Origin: Sphingobacteriaceae bacterium | Lineage (GTDB): Bacteria > Bacteroidota > Bacteroidia > B-17B0 > Aurantibacillaceae | DNA length: 6,124 bases | NCBI GenBank assembly: GCA_025360355.1 | Contig: JANYCL010000190.1 | Location: forward strand, 1 to 6,124 | Reading direction: 5' to 3' | Part shown: positions 1 to 5,419 of the stretch, in pieces | Numbering within the stretch: position 1 is the stretch's first letter | How the letters are laid out: each line of letters begins with the position of its first letter | Translations under genes and position numbers: made by a program | Notes under the pieces: generated by a model | Told to the model about the DNA's origin: nothing | Seen by the model: the letters and a program-made list of their open reading frames with translations, nothing else | Databases searched by the model: none

Positions 1-1
1 T

Positions 2-349
2 GATTTTTTAAGTCAGCTGCAGCAAATTAAAAAAATGGGGAATATCAAAGACCTTGTTGGAATGATTCCCGGTGTTGGTAAAGCAATTAAAGATGCAGAT
101 ATAAAAGATGATGCCTTCAAACATATTGAAGCGATCATTTACGCAATGACGCCAACTGAAAGAAATAAACCGGAAACAATTAATGGCAGTCGCAGACAAC
201 GCATTGCAAAAGGCAGCGGATTAAATTTAACAGAAGTAAATAAATTATTGAAACAATTTGAAGACACACGCAAAATGATGCGCATGATGAATGATAAGAA
301 TGCAATGGCAAAAATGATGCGCAATATGCCGAAAATGCCTGGTCAGTAG
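2..349 (+). CDS. ffh: Signal recognition particle protein Ffh, C-terminal M domain (partial, 5' end outside window)
   Basis: This is the 3' end of the gene for the SRP GTPase Ffh, which binds 4.5S/SRP RNA and signal sequences and targets ribosomes to FtsY and SecYEG at the inner membrane. The open frame runs from the window edge (codons from base 2: D-F-L-S-Q-L-Q-Q-I-K-K-M-G), giving 115 residues. The ATG at 35 is an internal methionine of the conserved QIKKMG stretch and not a start. Visible family features are IPGVGK near residue 25, the RNA-binding motif SRRQRIAKGSG near residues 64-74, and a Met-rich tail (KMMRMM, AKMMRNMPKMPGQ) typical of the M domain. The NG GTPase domain lies upstream of the window. 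folD follows 78 bp later on the same strand. Confidence 0.97.
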   Translation, partial: DFLSQLQQIKKMGNIKDLVGMIPGVGKAIKDADIKDDAFKHIEAIIYAMTPTERNKPETINGSRRQRIAKGSGLNLTEVNKLLKQFEDTRKMMRMMNDKNAMAKMMRNMPKMPGQ

Positions 350-357
350 CGATTAGT

Positions 358-378
358 TAATAGGGAATAGGCAATAGT
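358..378 (+). repeat. Three degenerate heptad repeats (NAATAGG)
   Basis: Three consecutive 7-mers can be read between ffh and folD: TAATAGG, GAATAGG and CAATAGT. They lie 9 bp after the ffh stop and 12 bp before the octad repeat. No open frame or clear hairpin accounts for them. This is a short tandem-repeat tract of unknown role. Confidence 0.55.
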
Positions 379-389
379 TGGTTTTGCTT

Positions 390-418
390 TGCATCTTAGC
401 GTCTTTGCGAGAAACAAA
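390..418 (+). repeat. Octad intergenic repeat, copy A (folD leader)
   Basis: The stretch reads as successive 8-mers TGCATCTT, AGCGTCTT and TGCGAGAA, followed by ACAAA. Bases 394-418 match 1855-1879 at 22 of 25 positions, and 16 bases (403-418) are identical to 1864-1879. The copy ends 9 bp before the folD ATG, so it probably lies in the folD leader or in the ffh-folD spacer RNA. It is more GC-rich than its surroundings. Short dispersed intergenic repeats of this style occur in many Bacteroidota genomes from general knowledge; the function is unknown. Confidence 0.75.
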
Positions 419-427
419 AAAAGAAGA

Positions 428-1315
428 ATGAGTTACGAAATAATAGACGGAAAAAAAATATCATTACAAATGCAGGAAGAAATTGCTGCAGAAGTAAAAG
501 CATTTACTGCTAAGGGAGGAAAAATCCCGCATTTAGCTGCTGTTTTAGTTGGAGAAGACCCTGCATCGCAAGCTTATGTTGGTTCAAAAGTTAAGACTTG
601 TGAGAAAGTCGGATTCAAATCTACACTCGTAAAATTTCCTTCCACAATTTCAGAACAGGAATTATTAAATAAGCTTGATGAATTAAATAACGATAAAGAT
701 ATAGACGGTTATATTGTTCAATTACCATTACCAAAACATATTTCAGAGCATAAAATTATTGAAGCGGTTAAGCCAAGCAAAGATGTGGATGGTTTTCATC
801 CGATAAATGTGGGACGATTGGTTTTAGATCTTCCCACTTACATCAGTGCAACACCTTATGGCATTACACAATTATTAGAGCGTTACAACATTGAAACATC
901 TGGTAAAAATTGTGTTGTTATTGGAAGAAGTCATATTGTTGGTTCGCCTATGAGTATTTTAATGGCGAAGAATAATAAATTCGCAAATTGCACAGTAACA
1001 CTTTGTCATAGCCGTACAAAAGATCTGAAAGCACATTGTTTAAATGCAGATATCATCATCGCTGCCATTGGTAAACCAAATTTTGTGACTGCTGATATGG
1101 TAAAACAAGGATGTGTAATAATTGATGTAGGCATTAACCGTGTTGATGATGCAAGTTTACCGAAGGGTTATAAATTAGTTGGTGATGTTGATTTTGATAA
1201 TTGCGCACCAAAATGTTCTTTCATAACTCCCGTTCCCGGCGGTGTAGGACCAATGACCATCGCTTCTCTCTTGAAAAATACTTTGCTTGCCGCGAAGAGG
1301 GAGATTTATAAGTAA
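428..1315 (+). CDS. folD: Bifunctional methylenetetrahydrofolate dehydrogenase / methenyltetrahydrofolate cyclohydrolase FolD
   Basis: Cytosolic one-carbon enzyme that interconverts 5,10-methylene-THF, 5,10-methenyl-THF and 10-formyl-THF using NADP(H), feeding purine and formyl-Met-tRNA synthesis. The product is 295 residues, the usual family length. Catalytic residues are visible: Y50 and K54 in the Y-V-G-S-K signature and D121 in KDVDGFHP, at the same numbering as E. coli FolD. The Rossmann NADP-binding motif VVIGRSHIVGSP is at about 163-174 and the C-terminal signature ITPVPGGVGPMT at about 266-277. The ATG at 428 (MSYEIIDGKK) is chosen over an in-frame ATG at 389 because the extra 13 residues are encoded by the intergenic octad repeat and are not part of the family. 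It follows ffh, and the next gene starts 27 bp downstream. No strong promoter is seen in the gap, so read-through from ffh is possible. Confidence 0.97.
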   Translation: MSYEIIDGKKISLQMQEEIAAEVKAFTAKGGKIPHLAAVLVGEDPASQAYVGSKVKTCEKVGFKSTLVKFPSTISEQELLNKLDELNNDKDIDGYIVQLPLPKHISEHKIIEAVKPSKDVDGFHPINVGRLVLDLPTYISATPYGITQLLERYNIETSGKNCVVIGRSHIVGSPMSILMAKNNKFANCTVTLCHSRTKDLKAHCLNADIIIAAIGKPNFVTADMVKQGCVIIDVGINRVDDASLPKGYKLVGDVDFDNCAPKCSFITPVPGGVGPMTIASLLKNTLLAAKREIYK

Positions 1316-1342
1316 AATTTATTATTTAATGGTTTAGAATAT

Positions 1343-1837
1343 ATGATGAGAGTTTTATTAATATTCTTAACACTAGTGAAGTGTTCATTTGCTCAATATG
1401 GAACTCTTATTGGAAATGTTTATGATAAAAAAGATAAATCCCCTCGCCCTTATGCTGTAGTTCTTATTGAGGATGTTAAAAAGTCAAGTTTTACAAATAT
1501 AAACGGTGATTTTTTAATAGATAGCGTTTCGATTGGCGAACATGTTTTAAAAGTAACCTGTTTAGGTTGTTCTGACACTATTTTAAAAATAAATATTGCA
1601 AATAATGAGAAGTTACATTTTAATTTCAAGACTCCATTCAACTGCAGTTATAATTGGGACATTAAAACTTGCCCGATTTGTAAAAAAACGGATTTAGTTA
1701 TTCCCATAGTTTACGGTCTTATTGTAGTTACAAGTAAACGAAAAAAAAGAAAAGGTCCAGAGTTCTATCAAGGGGGATGTGTAATACCTGACTGTGGTCC
1801 TAATTGGTATTGTAAGCGTGATGATAAAAGATTTTAA
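1343..1837 (+). CDS. Exported protein: carboxypeptidase-regulatory-like domain plus zinc-ribbon-like cysteine tail
   Basis: 164 residues, function not recognised. Residues 1-18 form a signal peptide (hydrophobic LLIFLTLV core, cleavage likely after C-S-F-A). C14 is preceded by Lys, so a lipobox is unlikely. Residues about 20-95 resemble the CarboxypepD_reg-like beta-sandwich common in Bacteroidota surface proteins: G-x-V-Y-D start, PYAVVLIE, a TNINGDFLIDSV turn, and G-E-H-V-L-K-V. Residues 101-164 are cysteine-rich, with CPIC at 110-113, VIPIVYG at 119-125, GGC at 144-146, C151 and WYC at 155-157. This recalls small cytosolic zinc-ribbon-like proteins of the pattern CPxC...PIVYG...GGC...WYC, recalled from memory and not searched. 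A Lys/Arg patch (SKRKKRK, 131-137) is encoded by an A-rich run at 1741-1753. The gene looks more AT-rich than folD by eye. ATG codons at 1343 and 1346 are adjacent; the first is used. Confidence 0.82.
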   Translation: MMRVLLIFLTLVKCSFAQYGTLIGNVYDKKDKSPRPYAVVLIEDVKKSSFTNINGDFLIDSVSIGEHVLKVTCLGCSDTILKINIANNEKLHFNFKTPFNCSYNWDIKTCPICKKTDLVIPIVYGLIVVTSKRKKRKGPEFYQGGCVIPDCGPNWYCKRDDKRF

Positions 1838-1854
1838 AATCTACTCACAATAAA

Positions 1855-1879
1855 TCTCTGCGCCTTTGCGAGAAACAAA
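1855..1879 (+). repeat. Octad intergenic repeat, copy B
   Basis: Second copy of the repeat found before folD, identical at 22 of 25 positions. Its octads TGCGCCTT and TGCGAGAA are followed by ACAAA. It lies 17 bp after the stop of the exported-protein gene and runs straight into the hairpin region 1888-1964. The two copies are in the same orientation, one in a co-directional gap and one in a convergent gap, which argues against a dedicated terminator role. Confidence 0.75.
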
Positions 1880-1887
1880 TCATAAGT

Positions 1888-1964
1888 TTAACACAGTGCA
1901 CACAGAGCTTTATGAGTTACACAGAGTTTTCTCCGTGATCTCTGTATCTCTGTAACTCTGTGTT
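1888..1964. repeat. Imperfect inverted repeat with 8-bp periodicity between convergent genes (possible bidirectional terminator)
   Basis: AACACAG (1890-1896) pairs with CTGTGTT (1958-1964). ACAGAG (1902-1907) pairs with CTCTGT (1948-1953). An inner ACAGAG (1921-1926) pairs with CTCTGT (1940-1945) around a 13-base loop. The right arm is also a degenerate octad tandem: CTCTGTAT, CTCTGTAA, CTCTGTGT. It sits between two convergent stops (1837 and 1987), where a bidirectional terminator would be expected, but neither side has a clean T-tract, so termination is only a guess. It may belong to the same intergenic repeat family as 1855-1879. Confidence 0.55.
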
Positions 1965-1986
1965 GAAAAATCCGAATTGTCTGCGG

Positions 1987-3282
1987 CTACTGATCCATAT
2001 AACTCACTGTTTCCTTAACAGCTTTTTTACTTGGTGTTGCTTTCCAGCCCGGCATGTTTAAAAGGATCTTGCGCACTTCTTTCTCGCAAGCGGTACATGT
2101 TGGTGCGAATACAGTTAAGAATTTCACTTCTTTCACTTTTCCGTTATCATCAATGGTCAGCTCAGCTTTAAATGCTTTTACATTTGTTTTCAGCATTTCG
2201 CTTTTGCTGATCTCAGTTTTAATATAATCCTGAGGTTTAGAATAAACATTACTGTTGTATTCTGTAGTGTGTACATAACCGCTTTCATCACGTTTTGGTT
2301 GAGCTACGCCGCCTGTTACATTTTGATTATTGTTCACTGTTGTCGGAGCATTAACAGTTGTTACATCATCCGTCGCAACGCTTTCGCCGCTGCTCTTTTG
2401 ATCTTCAAGACTTTCTTTTTTAGGAGAAGCTTTTTTCGATTCTTTTCTGGTACTACCCGCTAAACTATTACTGTTTGCAGGAGCATTTGCACTTTTTGTT
2501 GAAACAGTTTTTTCATTTGCGTCCATTTCTGCTTCTTCATCTTTTGCTTTATTTTTTTGATCAGCAACAACAACCGAAGGCGAAGCATTAACAGTTCCCG
2601 GACCTTGCTGTAATTTCGATTTATCTTCTAATTGTTTGAAATCATCTCCGCCTTTTCCTTCAGCAAATTTTGCAGGTTCATTAACAGTCTCTGGTTTCTT
2701 TTCTTTTAAAACCATTCGCGATGTTAACCCATCATCAGCATCAGGTTGAGATTTTGCGCGGCTATCCGAATTCCAATTATCTTTTGTTCCTGTTGTAACT
2801 TTTTTATCAGATCCATCATTCACAACAATGTCATTACCCTTTCCGCCCTGACTTAATTTTTCTTCTTCTTTAGCTTCCGCTTTTGGTTCTTCAGTTGGCG
2901 GTGGAGGAGGAGAAAGATCAGTTGGTTTTGCAACTTCGTTTACTGATTGTTCAGTTGTAACAGTATTACTTAACGCTAATTCTTTATTTGAACTTCCTAA
3001 GTAATTAAAAAGGAAAACACTTAATCCAACAACAAGAACTAATCCTGCAGCCAGACTCAAATAATAAAATCCTCTCTTTTTATTTTCTTTCTGAAAATAT
3101 TTCTGATCAATTTTTTGATTGAGAGAATTTGTCAAACGCGTTGCTTCTTCAATATTATCCAAACTATCAAAACCTTCCAGTGCTTCTTTTTCAAAGTCAT
3201 CCAGTCCGCTTGAATCTTTTGCGTTCAATCGTTTCAATAGCTCTTCGCTATCCGGGGTATGTTTATTAAGCCCTTTGGCCAT
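1987..3282 (-). CDS. Single-pass membrane protein with TonB-like C-terminal domain; probable anti-sigma or transducer partner of the adjacent ECF sigma factor
   Basis: 431 residues from the ATG at 3282. Residues 1-70 are cytosolic, with a segment LDDFEKEALEGFDSLD (about 27-42) like that found in Bacteroidota membrane proteins encoded next to ECF sigma genes. A TM helix spans about 73-95 (YYLSLAAGLVLVVGLSVFLF), preceded by KENKKR, so the N-terminus is inside. Residues about 100-335 are a low-complexity, Lys/Glu/Asp/Ser/Asn-rich periplasmic stretch with a Pro run (SPPPPPTEEP, 124-133). Residues about 345-431 resemble the TonB C-terminal fold: FKAELTIDDNGKVKEVKFL, then EKEVRKILLNMPGWKA and a final beta strand. 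C396 and C399 form a CxxC. A TTG at 3297 could add five residues, but the ATG has a GAGGA 8 nt upstream and is preferred. The frame overlaps the sigma gene by 17 nt, suggesting translational coupling. No classical zinc anti-sigma HxxxCxxC motif is seen. Confidence 0.85.
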   Translation of the reverse strand: MAKGLNKHTPDSEELLKRLNAKDSSGLDDFEKEALEGFDSLDNIEEATRLTNSLNQKIDQKYFQKENKKRGFYYLSLAAGLVLVVGLSVFLFNYLGSSNKELALSNTVTTEQSVNEVAKPTDLSPPPPPTEEPKAEAKEEEKLSQGGKGNDIVVNDGSDKKVTTGTKDNWNSDSRAKSQPDADDGLTSRMVLKEKKPETVNEPAKFAEGKGGDDFKQLEDKSKLQQGPGTVNASPSVVVADQKNKAKDEEAEMDANEKTVSTKSANAPANSNSLAGSTRKESKKASPKKESLEDQKSSGESVATDDVTTVNAPTTVNNNQNVTGGVAQPKRDESGYVHTTEYNSNVYSKPQDYIKTEISKSEMLKTNVKAFKAELTIDDNGKVKEVKFLTVFAPTCTACEKEVRKILLNMPGWKATPSKKAVKETVSYMDQ

Positions 3283-3862
3283 TTTGTAGTTCCTCAATTT
3301 TTAATTTCAAGTTCCGTTTTCCATTTTGGATATAACTCTTCACAGCATTCGTATCGTACCCTGTTATATCCGTAATTTCGTTGTATGATTTGTTCTTATA
3401 ATAAAACAGTATCACACATTGTTTTTGCTCTTTACTCAGGCTGCTTAAAGCACTTTCCAATTGCAAAATAGTATTTTCTTTTTCGTCGTGTTTAGTATTG
3501 AGATGATGATCTTGTCCCGAATCCATAAAAACAACATTACTATCTTTAAACTCTATGTCTTTTTTTAACTGTACCGACTTCTTTCTCAGCTCCATTAGGC
3601 ACATGTTCTTAGAGTAAGTATAAAGCCAGCTTTTAAAGAATTCTATCTTGTGTTTTTTGAGGTCGGAACTCAGTTTTTCGAAGATCTGCATCACAATATC
3701 CTGGGCATCATCTTCATTTTTGAGGTACTTAATACAAAGACCTAAAACAAGGTGGGAATAACGCTTAAAAAGTATGCCCAAAAACACGGAATCACCGCCC
3801 TCGGCATAATGGCTAATAAGCTCATTATCACTTAGCTTGTTATATTCCGCGTTGTACAGCAT
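3266..3862 (-). CDS. RNA polymerase sigma-70 factor, ECF subfamily
   Basis: 198 residues, normal for an ECF sigma factor: region 2 and region 4 joined by a linker, with no region 1 or 3. Region 2 (about 25-95) has LFKRYSHLVLGLCIKYL, the core-binding acidic patch NEDDAQDIVMQIFEKL (49-64), and a promoter-melting segment around FKSWLYTYSKNMCLMELRKK. The linker (about 100-130) is charged and His/Asp-rich. Region 4 (about 132-190) has LSSLSKEQKQCVILFYY and the helix-turn-helix SYNEITDITGYDTNAVKSYIQNGKRNLK (159-186), which reads the -35 element. It is first in a two-gene unit with the TonB-like membrane protein, as expected for an ECF sigma factor and its membrane regulator. The start ATG (3862) is followed by a typical LSDNELI opening. 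A weak -7-like TAATTTTA lies on the minus strand at 3877-3870, too close to be certain. Confidence 0.95.
   Translation of the reverse strand: MLYNAEYNKLSDNELISHYAEGGDSVFLGILFKRYSHLVLGLCIKYLKNEDDAQDIVMQIFEKLSSDLKKHKIEFFKSWLYTYSKNMCLMELRKKSVQLKKDIEFKDSNVVFMDSGQDHHLNTKHDEKENTILQLESALSSLSKEQKQCVILFYYKNKSYNEITDITGYDTNAVKSYIQNGKRNLKLKIEELQNGQRA
3291..3295 (-). promoter_or_regulatory. Shine-Dalgarno-like GAGGA inside the sigma gene, deciding the start of the downstream gene
   Basis: On the minus strand GAGGA is followed by eight bases and then ATG (3282). It lies within the last codons of the sigma factor gene. Bacteroidota often initiate without Shine-Dalgarno sequences, so this may be chance, but position and spacing support ATG 3282 over the TTG at 3297. 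Confidence 0.45.
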
Positions 3863-3910
3863 TCGGTACTAAAATTAGACAATTTATGAGGAAATTAACA
3901 TAATAGAGGG

Positions 3911-3924
3911 TTAATAATTATTAA
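3911..3924. promoter_or_regulatory. Perfect 14-bp AT palindrome, candidate operator
   Basis: TTAATAATTATTAA is identical to its reverse complement. It lies in the 100-bp divergent gap between the sigma gene and the YfiR-family gene, ending one base before the candidate -33 TTG of the rightward promoter. That is a typical place for a dimeric regulator to bind. The AT-only composition makes chance occurrence possible. Confidence 0.4.
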
Positions 3925-3925
3925 A

Positions 3926-3956
3926 TTGGATTCGCCACTGGCAAATGCTATATTTG
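3926..3956 (+). promoter_or_regulatory. Bacteroidota-type promoter for the YfiR-family operon
   Basis: TATATTTG (3949-3956) matches the Bacteroidota primary sigma -7 element TAnnTTTG at every fixed position. ATTG (3925-3928) matches the -33 TTTG at three of four, with 20 bases between TTG and the -7 element, within the known spacing. Transcription should start near 3961-3964. This puts the in-frame ATG at 3945 inside the promoter and rules it out as the start codon of this transcript. Confidence 0.65.
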
Positions 3957-3962
3957 TGGGTT

Positions 3963-4520
3963 ATGGTGGCTCGAAAATTGCTGCCTGAACCATACTTGGC
4001 CCGTTTATTAAAATATTTAGTCGTTTTCGTTGTCATAACCAGCAGTTTTGGCTTTGTCCAAACTTTTGACACCAACGCTAAAATTAAGGCTGTATTCTTG
4101 TACAACTTCACCCGTTATTTTGAGTGGCCGAGTGCTAAAAAAACCGGCAATTTCATTATTCAAGTTGTTGGGAAAAATGAAGCGCTCATGAAAGAACTCA
4201 CTAAGATGGCAGAGAGTAAAACGGTGGGATCTCAAAAAATGGAGATCGTGAATACGCCTGACTTCGATGGTAAATCAAAACCACACATGTTGTTCTTGTT
4301 ACCGGATGTGAGTAAATCTTTATCGGATGCTTCCTCAAAATTAAAAGGGAAAGGCGCATTAATTATTGCTGAAAATGCAGGTGCTGCAAAAGGTGGTGCA
4401 GCGATAAATTTTGTGATCATTGAAAACAAACAAAAATTTGAATATAGTAAAAACAGCGCTGTAAAGGCGGGACTTAAAACCAGCGAAGATTTTAAGGCTT
4501 TAGCAATTGCGGTCGACTAA
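3963..4520 (+). CDS. YfiR-family (DUF4154) exported protein
   Basis: 185 residues from ATG 3963. Family features are KIKAVFLYNFTRYFEWP (40-56) at the N-terminus of the mature domain, a beta segment NFIIQVVGKNEAL, PHMLFLLPD, and the C-terminal block GALIIAENAGAAKGGAAINF followed by KFEYSKNSAVKAGLKTSEDFKALA. These match YfiR, known in Pseudomonas as a periplasmic protein that represses the inner-membrane diguanylate cyclase YfiN. No cysteine is present, so the disulfides of Pseudomonas YfiR are absent. Residues about 18-30 (YLVVFVVITSSFG) form a signal-peptide core. ATG 3945 falls in the promoter. ATG 3963 would be nearly leaderless and gives a long n-region, while a TTG at 3996 would give a more compact signal peptide (MARLLKYLVV) with a leader of about 35 nt. 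The TPR gene follows after 2 nt. Confidence 0.88.
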   Translation: MVARKLLPEPYLARLLKYLVVFVVITSSFGFVQTFDTNAKIKAVFLYNFTRYFEWPSAKKTGNFIIQVVGKNEALMKELTKMAESKTVGSQKMEIVNTPDFDGKSKPHMLFLLPDVSKSLSDASSKLKGKGALIIAENAGAAKGGAAINFVIIENKQKFEYSKNSAVKAGLKTSEDFKALAIAVD

Positions 4521-4522
4521 AA

Positions 4523-5413
4523 ATGAATACAACGAAAGTGAAATATTTACTCATCCTGTTAAGCTTAATGCTTAGTGCGGTTTCGTTTTCTCAAGTAGAG
4601 AAATTGGAACGCGTCATGAATTGCATTAAAGCGAAGGATATTAATTGCGCTAAGAGTGCAGTTGATTCCGCATTCATGTCGGCCGAAGTACGTGCTGATG
4701 CACAAGCTTGGTATTATCGTGCTTTTGTATATTACGAGATCGCTAAGAAAGATAAATTTAATATCAGCTCAGCTGCGCGGGATACTTCGTTGAATTCGAT
4801 CCGCATTTCAAATAATTTAAAACCTGAGCCTGCTGTAATTGAAGGTAACAAAGGAATTTTGAAAAAACACGCTGAAGTTTATTATAACATGTGTATCCGT
4901 TATTTATACGATTCAATTAATTACGACAGAAGCAGTTTAGCTTATAAAAAACATAAAGAGTTTTATCTTTTAGTTGATACGGGCTTCGTCTTTAAATTAA
5001 AAGATATTGAATATTACTCAGCAGTTGGTTCGTTTTATGCAGATCTCTTTAACAACAATAACACAAAAGCTGAATATGGCGAAATTGGTAAGATCGCTTT
5101 AATGAAAGTTTTAGATCTGGATCCTAAAAACGTAAGCGCAACATTTAATCTCGGTATCATTTACTACAACCAAGGAGTTAATTTGATCAACTCGATGGAT
5201 ATTGATACTCCTCTCGACAAGCTTGAAGTCATTCAAGACAACTCAACAAAATTATTTAAACAATCATTACCGTTCATGAGTAAGGTTAATCAACTCGATC
5301 CTAAAAACCTTAAAGCATTAGAAAGTTTAAGACAAATTTATCAGGCCTTAAACGACACCGAAAAATCATTAGAGTTTAACAAGAAATTAGAAGACGCTAA
5401 AAAAGGAAATTAG
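4523..5413 (+). CDS. Exported TPR-repeat protein
   Basis: 296 residues. The signal peptide is residues 1-23 (KVKYLLILLSLMLSAVSFS, then Q), so the protein is exported, most likely to the periplasm; there is no lipobox Cys and no second TM helix. The rest is helical and TPR-like. One unit is near 57-75 (ADAQAWYYRAFVYYEIAKK), and two clear units start with LDPKN, at 199-203 (with ATFNLGIIYYNQG) and 258-262 (with ALESLRQIYQALND). The middle part (about 115-190) is Tyr-rich and less canonical. Few cysteines (C34, C42, C124). It is the middle gene of an operon, 2 nt after the YfiR-family gene and 6 nt before the membrane sensor, so a role as periplasmic scaffold or adaptor between those two is a reasonable inference. 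The substrate or partner cannot be named from sequence. Confidence 0.88.
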   Translation: MNTTKVKYLLILLSLMLSAVSFSQVEKLERVMNCIKAKDINCAKSAVDSAFMSAEVRADAQAWYYRAFVYYEIAKKDKFNISSAARDTSLNSIRISNNLKPEPAVIEGNKGILKKHAEVYYNMCIRYLYDSINYDRSSLAYKKHKEFYLLVDTGFVFKLKDIEYYSAVGSFYADLFNNNNTKAEYGEIGKIALMKVLDLDPKNVSATFNLGIIYYNQGVNLINSMDIDTPLDKLEVIQDNSTKLFKQSLPFMSKVNQLDPKNLKALESLRQIYQALNDTEKSLEFNKKLEDAKKGN

Positions 5414-5419
5414 AACGTA

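Noticed and set aside
35..37. ATG at 35 as the start of a small 104-residue protein
   Set aside because: The frame continues upstream to the window edge with conserved Ffh residues (QLQQIKKMGN), so this is an internal Met.
389..427. In-frame upstream ATG extending FolD by 13 residues (MHLSVFARNKKRR)
   Set aside because: The added codons are the intergenic octad repeat; known FolD proteins begin at the equivalent of MSYEIIDGKK.
1343..1400. Lipoprotein signal with C14 as lipobox cysteine
   Set aside because: The residues before C14 are L-V-K, and Lys at -1 does not fit the lipobox; a signal peptidase I site after C-S-F-A fits better.
1888..1964. Short direct and inverted repeats as a CRISPR array or attachment site
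   Set aside because: Units are 8 bp without spacers, no cas or integrase gene is present, and no tRNA end is nearby.
2269..2463. Plus-strand open frame of 64 codons inside the TonB-like gene
   Set aside because: Antisense shadow of a low-complexity coding region; Phe/Arg/Cys-rich with no recognisable domain.
3283..3297. TTG start adding five residues to the TonB-like protein
   Set aside because: The ATG at 3282 has a GAGGA 8 nt upstream and gives a normal N-terminus; the extra residues have no support.
4017..4429. Minus-strand open frames opposite the YfiR-family gene
   Set aside because: They lie opposite a gene with clear family motifs and have no motif, spacing or promoter of their own.
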